From NCBI GenBank assembly GCA_016291595.1, contig JAEEXN010000005.1, positions 1-64,000 on the forward strand: a stretch of 64,000 bases of DNA, read 5' to 3'. Below, one piece after another: positions 40,580 through 50,229 of this stretch. The notes beneath the pieces are model-generated. The model was given only the letters and a program-made list of their open reading frames with translations. It was not told where the DNA came from and did no database searches. Each line of letters starts with the position of its first letter. Positions within the stretch are counted from its first letter, which is position 1. The DNA comes from Prevotella sp. (GTDB lineage: Bacteria > Bacteroidota > Bacteroidia > Bacteroidales > Bacteroidaceae). Both the position numbers and the translations under genes were made by a program.

Positions 40580-42097
40580 CTAATCGGCTATACGCTTGAA
40601 AGCTTTAGGCAGCCATTCAATGATGTCGCCGGCAGTGAGGCTCTCCTCTCCCAACTCGCGTGCGGCAAGGTCGCCAGCCAGTCCGTGCAGGTACATTCCT
40701 AAGATACAGGCATCCTCGCGTTCGTAGCCTCGGCCAAGCAATGCTGTGATGATTCCTGTCAGCACGTCACCGCTGCCGGCTGTAGCCATACCTGCATTTC
40801 CCGTAGGATTAAATACAACTTGTCCGTTAGGCATGCACAAGGCGGAATAATGCCCCTTAATGATGATATATGCCTGCAGGTGCTCGGCCAGGTCGCGTGC
40901 CTTGCTCAGACGCTCATAGCTGTCGTTGCAGGGGGCTCCGTTCAAACGGTCAAACTCTCTCGGGTGTGGTGTCATGATGATACCTTTAGGCAATTGTTGC
41001 ATCCATGCGCGATGGCGCGACAGAATATTCAACGCGTCAGCATCCATAACAACGGGACATTGGGAGCGCCTCACCTGCGAAATCATGGCGATGGCCGTAT
41101 TCTCCATCTGTCCGATACCCGGTCCGATGCCAATGGCATCGTAGTCTTCCGACGCTACTGCCTCGGAGAAATAGGTCTCCTCATGGTCTATCTGCGCAAT
41201 AGCCTCAGGCACAGCTATCTGCATGATGTCATAGTTGCGCTTTGGAATATGCACGGTTACTTTGCCAGCTCCACTTCTCAGACATGCTTTTGCGGCAAGA
41301 ATTGCAGCTCCGGCCATGCCAAAACAACCGGCAATTAGCAGGTCGTTGCCCATATTTCCCTTATGAGCAAAGGCATTTCTTGCGCGCAATTTCCGGCGCA
41401 AGTCGGTCTCTTCTGTAATGATATACTGCGCCTGCTTCTTACGGATAAATTCCTGACTGAGGCGTATGTCGATGATTTTCAGTTCTCCGATAAACTGCTG
41501 GTTCTCGGGAAACATGAACGATAATTTCTTTTGTTGCAGTGTCAGCGTGAGGTCTGCACGGATGATATTGGCCAGAACATTGAATGTGTTGTCCTCTGTC
41601 ATCAGACCCGATGGTATATCAATACTTACAATCTGGGAAGGTGACTGGTTGATATACTTCACCAATGAGGCGAATCCTCCGGCAAGAGGCTTGTTCAGTC
41701 CGCTGCCAAACAGTCCGTCGACGACCAGCGTGTCGACATCAAGCTGTGGGGGATCGAATTGCTGAGTAACCTCAGTGAACTGTCTGATGCGCTTACAATC
41801 GATGATACGTTGCTTGTTGATGGCACAGTCTTCCGACAGTCTGCCGTTGATGTTAAACAAGAATACCGATACTTTGTATTCTTTTTCAGCCAGCATACGT
41901 GCCACAGCGAGCGCGTCACCACCATTGTTTCCGGGGCCGGCAAACACAACAACGGATGTACCGTTGTTCCATCTGTCGGTAATCGCATGTGTCAATGCAC
42001 GCGCGGCACGCTCCATCAAATCTACCGATCTGATGGGCTCGTGTTCTATGGTATAATGGTCAAGCTCGCGTATCTGAGCGCTTGTAAATATCTTCAT
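40580..42097 (-). CDS. nnr: Bifunctional NAD(P)H-hydrate epimerase / ADP-dependent dehydratase
   Basis: VVVFAGPGNNGGDALAVARMLAEK; IGIGPGIGQMENT; VMDADALNIL; MTPHPREFDRL; GNAGMATAGSGDVLTGIITALLGRG. Confidence 0.95.
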   Translation of the reverse strand: MKIFTSAQIRELDHYTIEHEPIRSVDLMERAARALTHAITDRWNNGTSVVVFAGPGNNGGDALAVARMLAEKEYKVSVFLFNINGRLSEDCAINKQRIIDCKRIRQFTEVTQQFDPPQLDVDTLVVDGLFGSGLNKPLAGGFASLVKYINQSPSQIVSIDIPSGLMTEDNTFNVLANIIRADLTLTLQQKKLSFMFPENQQFIGELKIIDIRLSQEFIRKKQAQYIITEETDLRRKLRARNAFAHKGNMGNDLLIAGCFGMAGAAILAAKACLRSGAGKVTVHIPKRNYDIMQIAVPEAIAQIDHEETYFSEAVASEDYDAIGIGPGIGQMENTAIAMISQVRRSQCPVVMDADALNILSRHRAWMQQLPKGIIMTPHPREFDRLNGAPCNDSYERLSKARDLAEHLQAYIIIKGHYSALCMPNGQVVFNPTGNAGMATAGSGDVLTGIITALLGRGYEREDACILGMYLHGLAGDLAARELGEESLTAGDIIEWLPKAFKRIAD

Positions 42098-42186
42098 CGA
42101 TGCAAAAATACGAAATTAATACTAATTGATGACCATATTTTGCCCTTTTTTTCGTATTTTTGCAGCAAATTAGTAAAAAAGGCGTT

Positions 42187-42723
42187 ATGAGTATTATCAA
42201 AATCAAGGACAAATCATTCAAGTCTTTCATTCCGGAGGCCGTGATTTTAGAAAAAGTGAAGGCCGTAGCCGACCGTTTGAACAAAGATTTCGCGGGAAAG
42301 AATCCTCTTTTCCTGGCTGTATTGAATGGCTCGTTTATCTATGCAGCAGACTTGATGCGCATGTTAACCATTCCATGTGAGATTTCGTTTGTAAAGCTGG
42401 CTTCGTATCAAGGAACAACCTCTACAGGAAAAGTTATCGAGGTGATTGGCATTAATGAGAGTCTGAAGGGCCGCACTATCGTTATTGTTGAGGATATTGT
42501 AGACACCGGACTGACTATGAAGCGCATGATTGAAACACTCGGAACACGCAATCCGGAGTCTGTGCACATCTGTACGCTGTTGGTGAAACCTGACAGATTG
42601 CAGGTGGATTTGAACATCGAATATGCGGCCATGGAAATTCCCAACGACTTTATTGTAGGCTACGGACTCGACTACGATCAAGGCGGACGCAATCTCAGGG
42701 ACATCTACACGGTGGTGGATTGA
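42187..42723 (+). CDS. hpt: Hypoxanthine phosphoribosyltransferase
   Basis: FLAVLNGSFIYAADLMR; IVIVEDIVDTGLTM; DFIVGYGLDYDQGGRNLRDIYTV. Confidence 0.95.
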   Translation: MSIIKIKDKSFKSFIPEAVILEKVKAVADRLNKDFAGKNPLFLAVLNGSFIYAADLMRMLTIPCEISFVKLASYQGTTSTGKVIEVIGINESLKGRTIVIVEDIVDTGLTMKRMIETLGTRNPESVHICTLLVKPDRLQVDLNIEYAAMEIPNDFIVGYGLDYDQGGRNLRDIYTVVD

Positions 42724-42786
42724 CCAAGTATGACCATTTTGTGTTGGTAAGCAGAAATTAAAATAGATAACTTTAAATTTGAGAAC

Positions 42787-43362
42787 ATGATGAAGAATAT
42801 TGTAATTTTCGGGGCTCCTGGATCAGGAAAAGGTACCCAAAGTGATTTGATGATTGAGAAATACGGCTTTGAGCACATCTCAACAGGTGATGTTCTTCGC
42901 AGCGAAATCAAAAAAGGCACAGAGTTAGGCAAGACAGCTCAGGGAATGATTGAGAACGGACAACTGATTCCTGATGATTTGATGATCAGCATCCTGGCTT
43001 CTGTCTACGACAGTTTCGGCACCGATCACAAAGGTGTTATATTTGACGGATTCCCCCGCACGATCCCTCAGGCTGAGGCTTTGAAGGCAATGCTCAATGA
43101 GCGTGGCCATAAGGTGGCAGCCATGATTGAGCTCGACGTGCCCGAGGACGAGCTGATGACGCGTCTGATCAAGCGTGGACAAGAGAGTGGCAGGGCTGAC
43201 GATAACGAGGAGACTATCAAGAAGCGCCTTTTGGTTTATCATTCGCAGACACAGCCCCTCATCGAATGGTATGAGAAAGAGGGCCTTCACAATCATATCA
43301 ACGGATTAGGAAGTCTCGACAGAATCTTCGCGGATATCTGTCAGGTAATTGATAATCTCTAG
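42787..43362 (+). CDS. adk: Adenylate kinase
   Basis: IVIFGAPGSGKGTQSDLMIEKYGFEHISTGDVLRSEIKKGTELG; GVIFDGFPRTIPQAE. Confidence 0.97.
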   Translation: MMKNIVIFGAPGSGKGTQSDLMIEKYGFEHISTGDVLRSEIKKGTELGKTAQGMIENGQLIPDDLMISILASVYDSFGTDHKGVIFDGFPRTIPQAEALKAMLNERGHKVAAMIELDVPEDELMTRLIKRGQESGRADDNEETIKKRLLVYHSQTQPLIEWYEKEGLHNHINGLGSLDRIFADICQVIDNL

Positions 43363-43370
43363 ATGTTCTG

Positions 43371-43416
43371 GTCATTCGGGTATTTCAGGATAGTCCGGAA
43401 TGCCCGAATGAAAAAA
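43371..43416 (+). terminator. Stem-loop between adk and obgE
   Basis: TCATTCGGG...CCCGAATGA followed by aaaaactc. Confidence 0.55.
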
Positions 43417-43432
43417 CTCTAATGAACGATAT

Positions 43433-44599
43433 ATGGCTGAGAGCAACTTTGTAGACTATGTGAAGATTTACTGCCGTTCGGGTAAGGGCGGGCGAGGGTC
43501 GATGCACCTTCGCCACGTGAAGTATAACCCTAATGGTGGTCCTGACGGCGGAGACGGCGGTAAGGGCGGCAGCATCTATCTGCGTGGCAATCATAATTAT
43601 TGGACACTGCTGCACCTGAAATATCAGCGGCATGTGTTTGCCGAGCACGGTGGAAATGGCGGTAAGGACAAGTGTCATGGTACTGACGGCAAGGATATGT
43701 ATATTGATGTGCCATGCGGAACGGTAGTCTACAATGCTGAGACGGGCAAATATGTGTGTGATGTGACCTATGACGGTCAGACTGTCCTGCTGCTGAAAGG
43801 CGGTCGTGGCGGCTTGGGCAATTTCCAGTTCCGTTCGGCAACAAACCAGGCTCCGCGTTATGCACAGCCCGGAGAGCCCATGCAGGAGATGACCATCATA
43901 CTGGAGTTGAAGCTATTGGCTGATGTCGGACTGGTCGGTTTCCCCAATGCAGGCAAGTCGACGTTGGTGTCTTCGCTCTCGAATGCCCGTCCGAAGATAG
44001 CCAATTATCCCTTTACCACGATGGAGCCTAGCCTGGGAATTGTGGGCTATCGCGACAATAAGTCGTTTGTAATGGCAGACATCCCGGGTATCATAGAGGG
44101 CGCAAGCGAGGGAAAGGGTCTCGGACTGCGTTTTCTGCGCCACATTGAGCGCAATTCGCTGCTGCTTTTCATGGTACCGGGCGATACTGACGACATCAAG
44201 CGGGAGTATGAGATTCTGCTCAACGAGCTGCGCCAGTTCAATCCCGACATGTTGGACAAACACCGTGTACTGGCCGTCACGAAGTGCGACCTGCTGGACG
44301 ACGAGTTGATGGACATGCTCAAGGAGACTCTGCCCCAGGATTTGCCAGTGGTGTTTATCTCTGCCGTAACGGGCTTCGGACTGAATGAACTGAAGGACGT
44401 TTTATGGGAGGAGCTGAACAGCGAGAGCAACAAACTTCAGGTTATTACGAGCGAGGATGTCATCGTCCACCGCGACAAGGATATGAGCAAGTTCGCTGCT
44501 GAGATGCAGGAAGAGGGCGAAGACGATATTGTCTTCCTTGATGAGGACGAGATAGAAGATATTGATGATTTCGAGTATGAGGAGGAACTGGATGACTGA
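43433..44599 (+). CDS. obgE: GTPase Obg/CgtA
   Basis: [87 protein letters not shown]. Confidence 0.97.
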   Translation: MAESNFVDYVKIYCRSGKGGRGSMHLRHVKYNPNGGPDGGDGGKGGSIYLRGNHNYWTLLHLKYQRHVFAEHGGNGGKDKCHGTDGKDMYIDVPCGTVVYNAETGKYVCDVTYDGQTVLLLKGGRGGLGNFQFRSATNQAPRYAQPGEPMQEMTIILELKLLADVGLVGFPNAGKSTLVSSLSNARPKIANYPFTTMEPSLGIVGYRDNKSFVMADIPGIIEGASEGKGLGLRFLRHIERNSLLLFMVPGDTDDIKREYEILLNELRQFNPDMLDKHRVLAVTKCDLLDDELMDMLKETLPQDLPVVFISAVTGFGLNELKDVLWEELNSESNKLQVITSEDVIVHRDKDMSKFAAEMQEEGEDDIVFLDEDEIEDIDDFEYEEELDD

Positions 44600-45446
44600 T
44601 CCGGTGCTCTCATACTACAATCTTTCACCTTATGTAGTAGCTTTTAGCAGTACCCGAAAGGGCGGATGTAGCGAAGGCAACTACAAAGAGTTCAATGTGA
44701 ACATGTTTTGTGGCGACGAAGTCGCCCATATTGATGCGAACAGGCGTGCATTATGCCGTCTGTTGCAGATTGATGAGAACTCGTTGGTGATGCCCCATCA
44801 GGTGCACGGCACCGTGGTGAGACGCATTGATGAGGCTTTTCTTGCCTTGGACAAGGCAGAGAGGATGACTCAATTGGACGGAGTTGATGCGGTAATGACA
44901 GATGTCAGACAGGTTTGTGTCGGTGTTTCTACGGCTGATTGTATACCCGTCTTGCTCTACGATGAGGCTCATCATGCCGTTTGTGCTGTTCATGCCGGCT
45001 GGCGTGGCACCGTGGCGCGCATCGTCGGCAAGGCAATCACTGCCATGCAACAGTCTTATGGTACAGCACCAGAACAGCTGAAAGCTGTTATCGGACCGGG
45101 CATCTCGCTCGAGAGTTTTGAGGTTGGCGATGAGGTGTATAATGAGTTTGCGTCATCTGGTTTCGACATGCAGCTTATTGCCCGTCGTTTTCCTGTTATG
45201 ACGTCTGTCGCCCAATGCCCATCCGAATACAAAGATGACACGACACCTGCATCATGGCATATCCAGGAAAAATGGCACATCGACCTTTGGGCGTGCAATC
45301 AGCAGCAACTTGAGGCTGCTGGTGTTGACAAAAAGAATATCCAGGTAGCAGGCATCTGCACCTACAAACATAGTGATGAGTTTTTCTCTGCCCGCAAACT
45401 GGGCATAGACTCAGGCCGAATACTAACAGCAATCCAATTAAAATAG
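44592..45446 (+). CDS. pgeF: Peptidoglycan editing factor PgeF / multicopper polyphenol oxidase-fold protein
   Basis: [65 protein letters not shown]; overlaps the obgE stop by 8 bp. Confidence 0.93.
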   Translation: MTDPVLSYYNLSPYVVAFSSTRKGGCSEGNYKEFNVNMFCGDEVAHIDANRRALCRLLQIDENSLVMPHQVHGTVVRRIDEAFLALDKAERMTQLDGVDAVMTDVRQVCVGVSTADCIPVLLYDEAHHAVCAVHAGWRGTVARIVGKAITAMQQSYGTAPEQLKAVIGPGISLESFEVGDEVYNEFASSGFDMQLIARRFPVMTSVAQCPSEYKDDTTPASWHIQEKWHIDLWACNQQQLEAAGVDKKNIQVAGICTYKHSDEFFSARKLGIDSGRILTAIQLK

Positions 45447-45447
45447 C

Positions 45448-46566
45448 ATGAGAGTAAAGTTCTTTATCATATCCGCATGCCTATTCGTATGCGGCAAGGC
45501 TACGGCGCAACAGGAGTTTACAGCACTGGAGCAGCAACAAATCAGTATTGAGACAAAGGATTTGTTCGAGCGGTCGAACATGTTCAGTGTCGACTTCGAC
45601 TGTCTGCCCGAGGAAGAGTACTCATTCCCTTTGCCAGTGGGTAAGGCCGTGTTGGTGAATAATGGAAATGATGTTGAGATTACAACCACCAAGGGAGATG
45701 CCGTAAAAGCCATGTTTGGTGGTGTGGTACGCATCTCGCGCAATCATCCCCAGTTTGGCCATGTTATCGTAGTCAGGCACGATAATGGCTTTGAAACCGT
45801 TTATGGACATAATGCCCAGAATCTGGTGAAGGTTGGTGAGAAAGTGCATGCCGGACAGACCATTGCCATTGTCGGCGGCAAGGACGACCGTATATTCTGC
45901 CTCTTTTCCATCATGGTGGACGGCCGTCGTGTCAATCCCGAAACACTTATCGATGTCCGTTCGCATAATCTTCGGGCTCAGCGTGTGATTGTCGAGAAGA
46001 AAGGATTCAATATCGACGTGCGTACTGAGCGCAAGAATTTGTCTGATGACGGTGATGTGAAGAATGCTGATGCTAATCCGTTCGAGAAAAGTGATGTCAT
46101 CAGACTTGATCTCTCAACACTTAAAGCCGGCGAATGGGCCTATCCGTTACCTGGATGTAAAGTCATCAGTCCCTATGGCGGACGCCGTCGTCACTCGGGT
46201 GTGGACCTGAAGACCAAACCCAACGATAATATCCGTGCCGCCTTTGCGGGTGTTGTCACGCGCAGCGGCCCCTTTAGTGGATACGGCAATTGCATCGTTA
46301 TCCGTCATCCTAACGGACTGACCACGCTCTATAGTCATCAGAGTAAGAATCTGGTGAAGGCCGGGCAAAAGGTAAAGGCCGGACAGATTATCGGTTTGAC
46401 GGGCCGCACAGGCCGTGCCACCACTGAACACCTGCATTTTGAGCTGCACAGTCCGAGCGGGCAGAAAGTCAATCCCGGCATTTTGTTTAATCACGAAACC
46501 AAGCGTCTGCAGAACGCTATTCTGACCATTCGGAAGGGAGGGGGCATTACGAGCCGTCGCAACTGA
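45448..46566 (+). CDS. M23-family metallopeptidase, two peptidase-like domains (first lacks the canonical HxxxD entry)
   Basis: C-terminal ISPYGGRRRHSGVDLKTKPNDNIRAAFAGVVTRSGPFSGYGNCIVIRHPNGLTTLYSHQSKNLVKAGQKVKAGQIIGLTGRTGRATTEHLHFEL. Confidence 0.93.
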   Translation: MRVKFFIISACLFVCGKATAQQEFTALEQQQISIETKDLFERSNMFSVDFDCLPEEEYSFPLPVGKAVLVNNGNDVEITTTKGDAVKAMFGGVVRISRNHPQFGHVIVVRHDNGFETVYGHNAQNLVKVGEKVHAGQTIAIVGGKDDRIFCLFSIMVDGRRVNPETLIDVRSHNLRAQRVIVEKKGFNIDVRTERKNLSDDGDVKNADANPFEKSDVIRLDLSTLKAGEWAYPLPGCKVISPYGGRRRHSGVDLKTKPNDNIRAAFAGVVTRSGPFSGYGNCIVIRHPNGLTTLYSHQSKNLVKAGQKVKAGQIIGLTGRTGRATTEHLHFELHSPSGQKVNPGILFNHETKRLQNAILTIRKGGGITSRRN

Positions 46567-46610
46567 CATGACTGCATGCCTGTCATTTCGGTTTCTTTTT
46601 CTAAGAACCT

Positions 46611-46642
46611 CTTGCATATCAGAGAAAAAATTCGTATATTTG
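46611..46642 (+). promoter_or_regulatory. Bacteroidetes promoter-like sequence upstream of the 22-bp array
   Basis: CTTG (46611) N20 TATATTTG (46635-46642) matches the -33 TTTG / -7 TAnnTTTG architecture. Confidence 0.5.
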
Positions 46643-46680
46643 CATGTCGGAAGCATGGTGGATGTTTCCGACATGTTGTT
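46643..46680 (+). terminator. Hairpin directly after the promoter-like sequence (terminator or attenuator-like)
   Basis: CATGTCGGAA-gcatggtggatgt-TTCCGACATGttgttttaaaa, 10-bp perfect stem. Confidence 0.6.
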
Positions 46681-46704
46681 TTAAAATCCTTACACTTTAA
46701 ATCT

Positions 46705-46793
46705 ATCACTCCAGTGATAGCTTTCTCTCACTCCAGTGATAGGATCCTCTCACTACAGTGATAGCCTTCTCTCACTCCAGTGATAGTTTCTTA
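46705..46793. repeat. Palindromic 22-bp tandem array, block A (TCACTnnAGTGA x4), locus 1
   Basis: TCACT at 46706, 46728, 46750, 46772; units tcactccagtgatagctttctc / tcactccagtgataggatcctc / tcactacagtgatagccttctc / tcactccagtgatagtttctta. Confidence 0.95.
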
Positions 46794-46859
46794 TGGATGC
46801 CTGTTTGTACCCGAATTGATGGTGTTCTGTACCCTTTCCGATGATGAATTGTACCCTCA
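46794..46859. repeat. 22-bp tandem array, block B (nnGATGnnnnnnTGTACCC x3), locus 1, contiguous with block A
   Basis: tgGATGcctgttTGTACCCgaa / ttGATGgtgttcTGTACCCttt / ccGATGatgaatTGTACCCtca; GTACCC at 46807, 46829, 46851. Confidence 0.92.
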
Positions 46860-47001
46860 TTAGGCATTCTCGTTAGTGCCATTTGCGATGATAATATCAT
46901 AGAGCCTTTATGTATGCTGTTTGGAATGGCTGGTTATGCGATGGCAAGGCTTGCTGTTTCTGTTGGTGAAACTGATGAATGCCGGGATTGACAGGAAAGA
47001 A

Positions 47002-47030
47002 AAAGGGAAGAAGTGTTACTTCTTCCCTTT
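47002..47030. terminator. Terminator hairpin at the end of the minus-strand small ORF
   Basis: AAAGGGAAGAAGT-gtt-ACTTCTTCCCTTT; overlaps the stop codon of 47016..47234. Confidence 0.75.
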
Positions 47031-47234
47031 ATGCCGGTTAGCCCTTTGCTCGCGGTATTTGGCTTTCTGCATGGCAGAGCCGCTTCCGTGGGCGCCAGTG
47101 ATGTATTTCTTTTTCTTGGCCTTGGTCTTCACCTTCTCGTCTGTTTTGCGCGGACCGCCACCTCGGCCGAAGCTAATACCGTTCTCTAGGATGCTCTGGA
47201 AATCGTCGTTTTTGTTCTCTTCCTTCGTATTCAT
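47016..47234 (-). CDS. Small lysine-rich hypothetical protein (72 aa)
   Basis: Intact ORF with strongly basic C-terminus, followed by a terminator; downstream of the purH-like gene on the same strand. Confidence 0.6.
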   Translation of the reverse strand: MNTKEENKNDDFQSILENGISFGRGGGPRKTDEKVKTKAKKKKYITGAHGSGSAMQKAKYREQRANRHKGKK

Positions 47235-47279
47235 TGTCCTGATCCGTTAAGTAGGGGTATTTGGGTGTCGGGCATCATA

Positions 47280-48464
47280 TTAATGATGGAACAGGCGAAC
47301 GCCCGTGAAAGCCATGGCAATGCCGTATTTGTCGCACGTCATGATGACATGGTCGTCGCGTACAGAGCCTCCTGCCTGTGCAATATACTCAACACCGCTC
47401 TTATGGGCGCGCTCGATGTTGTCGCCAAAGGGGAAGAAAGCGTCGCTGCCCAGAGACACACGGGTGTTCTTGGCAATCCATTCACGCTTCTCCTCGCGTG
47501 TGAGCACTTCGGGCTTCTCAGTGAAGAACAGTTGCCATGTGCCGTCGTTGAGCACGTCGTCGTGGTCGTCGGAGATGTAAACGTCGATGGTGTTGTCGCG
47601 GTCGGCACGGCGAATGCCGGGCTTGAATGGCAGTGACATCACCTTCGGATGCTGGCGCAGCCACCAAATATCAGCTTTGTTGCCGGCAAGACGGGTGCAG
47701 TGGATACGGCTCTGTTGGCCTGCTCCGATGCCGATGGCTTGTCCGTCCTTGACGTAGCAGACGCTGTTTGACTGGGTGTACTTCAGCGTTATCAGCGCAA
47801 TCATCAGGTCGCGGCGTGCCTCGTCGGTAAATGTCTTGTTCTGAGTGGGAATATTCTCGAAGAGTGCCGGATCGTCCAATCGGATTTCATTGCGGCCTTG
47901 CTCGAAGGTGACACCGAACACCTGTTTGCGTTCTACAGGCTCCGGCACGTAGTCAGGATCAATCTGAATCACGTTGTAAGTGCCTTTGCGCTTGTCTTTC
48001 AGAATCTCTATAGCCTCGGGAGTAAAGCCGGGAGCAATCACACCGTCGCTGACCTCACGTTTCAGCAGCAGGGCTGTGGTGGCGTCGCAGGTGTCGGAAA
48101 GAGCAACAAAATCACCGTAGCTTGACATGCGGTCGGCACCGCGGGCGCGGGCATAGGCACAAGCGATGGGCGAATCGTCGAGTCCCTGAATGTCGTCAAC
48201 GAAGTAGATCTTCTTCAATGTGTCGCTAAGTGGCAGTCCTACAGCGGCACCGGCAGGGCTTACATGCTTGAAAGAGGCTGCGGAAGGAAGTCCTGTGGCC
48301 TGCTTTAACTCCTTCACCAACTGCCATGCGTTGAGTGCATCGAGGAAATTGATGTAGCCGGGACGGCCGTTGATGACTTCAATGGGAAGCTCGCCCTCAG
48401 TCATAAAAATGCGCGAGGGTTTCTGATTCGGATTGCATCCGTACTTTAATGCTAATTCTTTCAT
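47280..48464 (-). CDS. Phosphoribosylaminoimidazolecarboxamide formyltransferase-type protein (PurH AICARFT domain only)
   Basis: ALKYGCNPNQKPSRIF; SAASFKHVSPAGAAVG; IGIGAGQQSRIHCTRLAGNKADIWWLRQHP; SDAFFPFGDNIERAHKSGVEYIAQAGGSVRDD; no MGS/IMPCH domain. Confidence 0.92.
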   Translation of the reverse strand: MKELALKYGCNPNQKPSRIFMTEGELPIEVINGRPGYINFLDALNAWQLVKELKQATGLPSAASFKHVSPAGAAVGLPLSDTLKKIYFVDDIQGLDDSPIACAYARARGADRMSSYGDFVALSDTCDATTALLLKREVSDGVIAPGFTPEAIEILKDKRKGTYNVIQIDPDYVPEPVERKQVFGVTFEQGRNEIRLDDPALFENIPTQNKTFTDEARRDLMIALITLKYTQSNSVCYVKDGQAIGIGAGQQSRIHCTRLAGNKADIWWLRQHPKVMSLPFKPGIRRADRDNTIDVYISDDHDDVLNDGTWQLFFTEKPEVLTREEKREWIAKNTRVSLGSDAFFPFGDNIERAHKSGVEYIAQAGGSVRDDHVIMTCDKYGIAMAFTGVRLFHH

Positions 48465-48558
48465 AAAAATGTAGATGGATTTTTTCTGCTGCAAAATTAC
48501 GAATTTATGCTGAGGTTTGCAAATATTTTGCTACTTTTGCAGTGCAATAGTAACTGTT

Positions 48559-48738
48559 ATGGAAAAGAAACGCAAGGCATTGAAGAAACTGCTTGAGGCG
48601 GTAGAGAAGGAGATTCTGAAGAAACCAAACAGGAAAACACTCGACAGACTGTCGCTGTTTGTTGGTTATCAGGACTGGGAGAGCTTCCAAGAGGCTGTTC
48701 ATGGGGAGGCTGACGGACTCTCAAACTATGAGGACTAA
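48559..48738 (+). CDS. Small hypothetical protein (59 aa)
   Basis: MEKKRKALKKLLEAVEKEILKKPNRKTLDRLSLFVGYQDWESFQEAVHGEADGLSNYED; preceded by -7-like ctacttttgcag and followed by a terminator. Confidence 0.65.
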   Translation: MEKKRKALKKLLEAVEKEILKKPNRKTLDRLSLFVGYQDWESFQEAVHGEADGLSNYED

Positions 48739-48777
48739 TGTCTGACAGAGACATGTGGAGTTCTCTGAAGAAACACT

Positions 48778-48816
48778 AAAAAGCCCTGCACTCGGTTGAG
48801 TACAGGGCTTTTTATT
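48778..48816. terminator. Bidirectional terminator between the small ORF and rplS
   Basis: AAAAAGCCCTG...CAGGGCTTTTTat. Confidence 0.9.
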
Positions 48817-48835
48817 TTGCTTCTCGAAGATTTGT

Positions 48836-49204
48836 TTACTCTTGATCCTTCTTGATAGGAGTTCTCTTCTCAGCGATGCGGGCTGCCTTACCAGTAAGAT
48901 TGCGCAGATAGTAAAGCTTGGTACGACGTACCTTACCACGCTTGTTGACCTCGATGCTCTCAATGTTCGGGCTCTCGATAGGGAAGATACGCTCTACACC
49001 TACGGTACCAGACATCTTACGAACAGTGAAACGCTTCTTGTCGCCATGACCGCTGATGCGGATAACAACACCACGGTAGAGCTGAATACGCTCTTTTGAA
49101 CCCTCGATAATTTTGTAAGCGACAGTGATGGTATCACCAGACTTGAACTCTGGGAACTTCTTGCCGGTTGCAAATGCTTCTTCAGCAACTTTAATTAAAT
49201 CCAT
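48836..49204 (-). CDS. rplS: 50S ribosomal protein L19
   Basis: [91 protein letters not shown]. Confidence 0.97.
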   Translation of the reverse strand: MDLIKVAEEAFATGKKFPEFKSGDTITVAYKIIEGSKERIQLYRGVVIRISGHGDKKRFTVRKMSGTVGVERIFPIESPNIESIEVNKRGKVRRTKLYYLRNLTGKAARIAEKRTPIKKDQE

Positions 49205-49444
49205 TGTAAATATATAATTAAATTTGTTTATCGTTCCAACGCAACATGGCCAACGACTCTTCCATTGCCAGCGGTTACGCCGAAAAGCGGTGCAAAGGTA
49301 CTATAAAAAGTTTAAAGTATAAAGTTTCAGGTTTAAAGATTATGTTTTAAAGGCGAAAGTTTTGTATTTTTAACATATTTTCGGCTTTTATCTGTTTGAT
49401 TTTTAGTCGATTTACCGTATTTTTGCAAAAATAACTGTACCAAT

Positions 49445-50209
49445 ATGAAAAAACAACTGCTTATAATTTCTTGTGCCGTTGGTGCCTTGTTTGCCATTTC
49501 GTGCCGGTCGCATTATCAGGTGGCTTCTATTCAAGGCTCAAGGATTGTGATTGATAAAACCTATGATGCTATGCCTGACGCTCAGGCAGCGGCTTTCATC
49601 AAGCCTTATCAGCATCAAGTTGACAGTATCATGAGTCCGGTTGTGGGTTCTTGTGCCCGTTATATGGCGGCTAAAAGGCCGGAAAGTACGCTTTCTAACC
49701 TTCTGGCAGACATTCTTGTTTGGGGAGCGAAGAAGTATAATGAGTCGCCGAACTTGGCTGTTTATAATATGGGTGGCATCAGGGCTGCTTTTGCTGAAGG
49801 CAAAGTGAATTATGGTCAAGTAATTGATGTTGCGCCTTTTGAGAATAAAATATGCTTCCTTTCGATGACGGGCGAGAATTTATTAAAGTTGTTTGATCAG
49901 GTTGCGGCCCGTCATGGTGAGGGTCTCAGCCATGGAGCCGAGTTGGTGATCTCAAAGGACGGAAAACTGATCAGTGCCCGTTTGCATGGTAAGGAGATTG
50001 ATCCGAAAGAGTCGTACAGAATCGCAACGCTTGACTATCTGGCGCAAGGTAATGATGGACTCAGCGCATTCAAGTTAGCTACGAATTTGGTGTCGCCGAA
50101 AGAAGAGCGGAATAATGTGAGGTTTATTATTATAGATTACTTCCGTGAGCAGATGAAACAGGGTAAAGCTGTGGATGCACAAGTGGAAGGCCGGATTGTG
50201 GAAAAGTAA
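49445..50209 (+). CDS. 5'-nucleotidase C-terminal-domain lipoprotein
   Basis: Lipobox LFAISCRS; RPESTLSNLLADILVWGAKKYNESPNLAVYNMGGIRAAFAEGKVNYGQVIDVAPFENKICFLSMTGENLLKLFDQ; TLDYLAQGNDGLSAF. Confidence 0.92.
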   Translation: MKKQLLIISCAVGALFAISCRSHYQVASIQGSRIVIDKTYDAMPDAQAAAFIKPYQHQVDSIMSPVVGSCARYMAAKRPESTLSNLLADILVWGAKKYNESPNLAVYNMGGIRAAFAEGKVNYGQVIDVAPFENKICFLSMTGENLLKLFDQVAARHGEGLSHGAELVISKDGKLISARLHGKEIDPKESYRIATLDYLAQGNDGLSAFKLATNLVSPKEERNNVRFIIIDYFREQMKQGKAVDAQVEGRIVEK

Positions 50210-50229
50210 TCATTTAAAATGAAGAAACT

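Noticed and set aside
46705-46860. CRISPR array
   Set aside because: Unit is only 22 bp with about 10-bp variable spacers and palindromic cores, two unrelated core classes, and no cas genes in the window.
46921-47250. 109-aa plus-strand ORF
   Set aside because: Antisense to the small lysine-rich ORF 47016..47234, and runs across its terminator.
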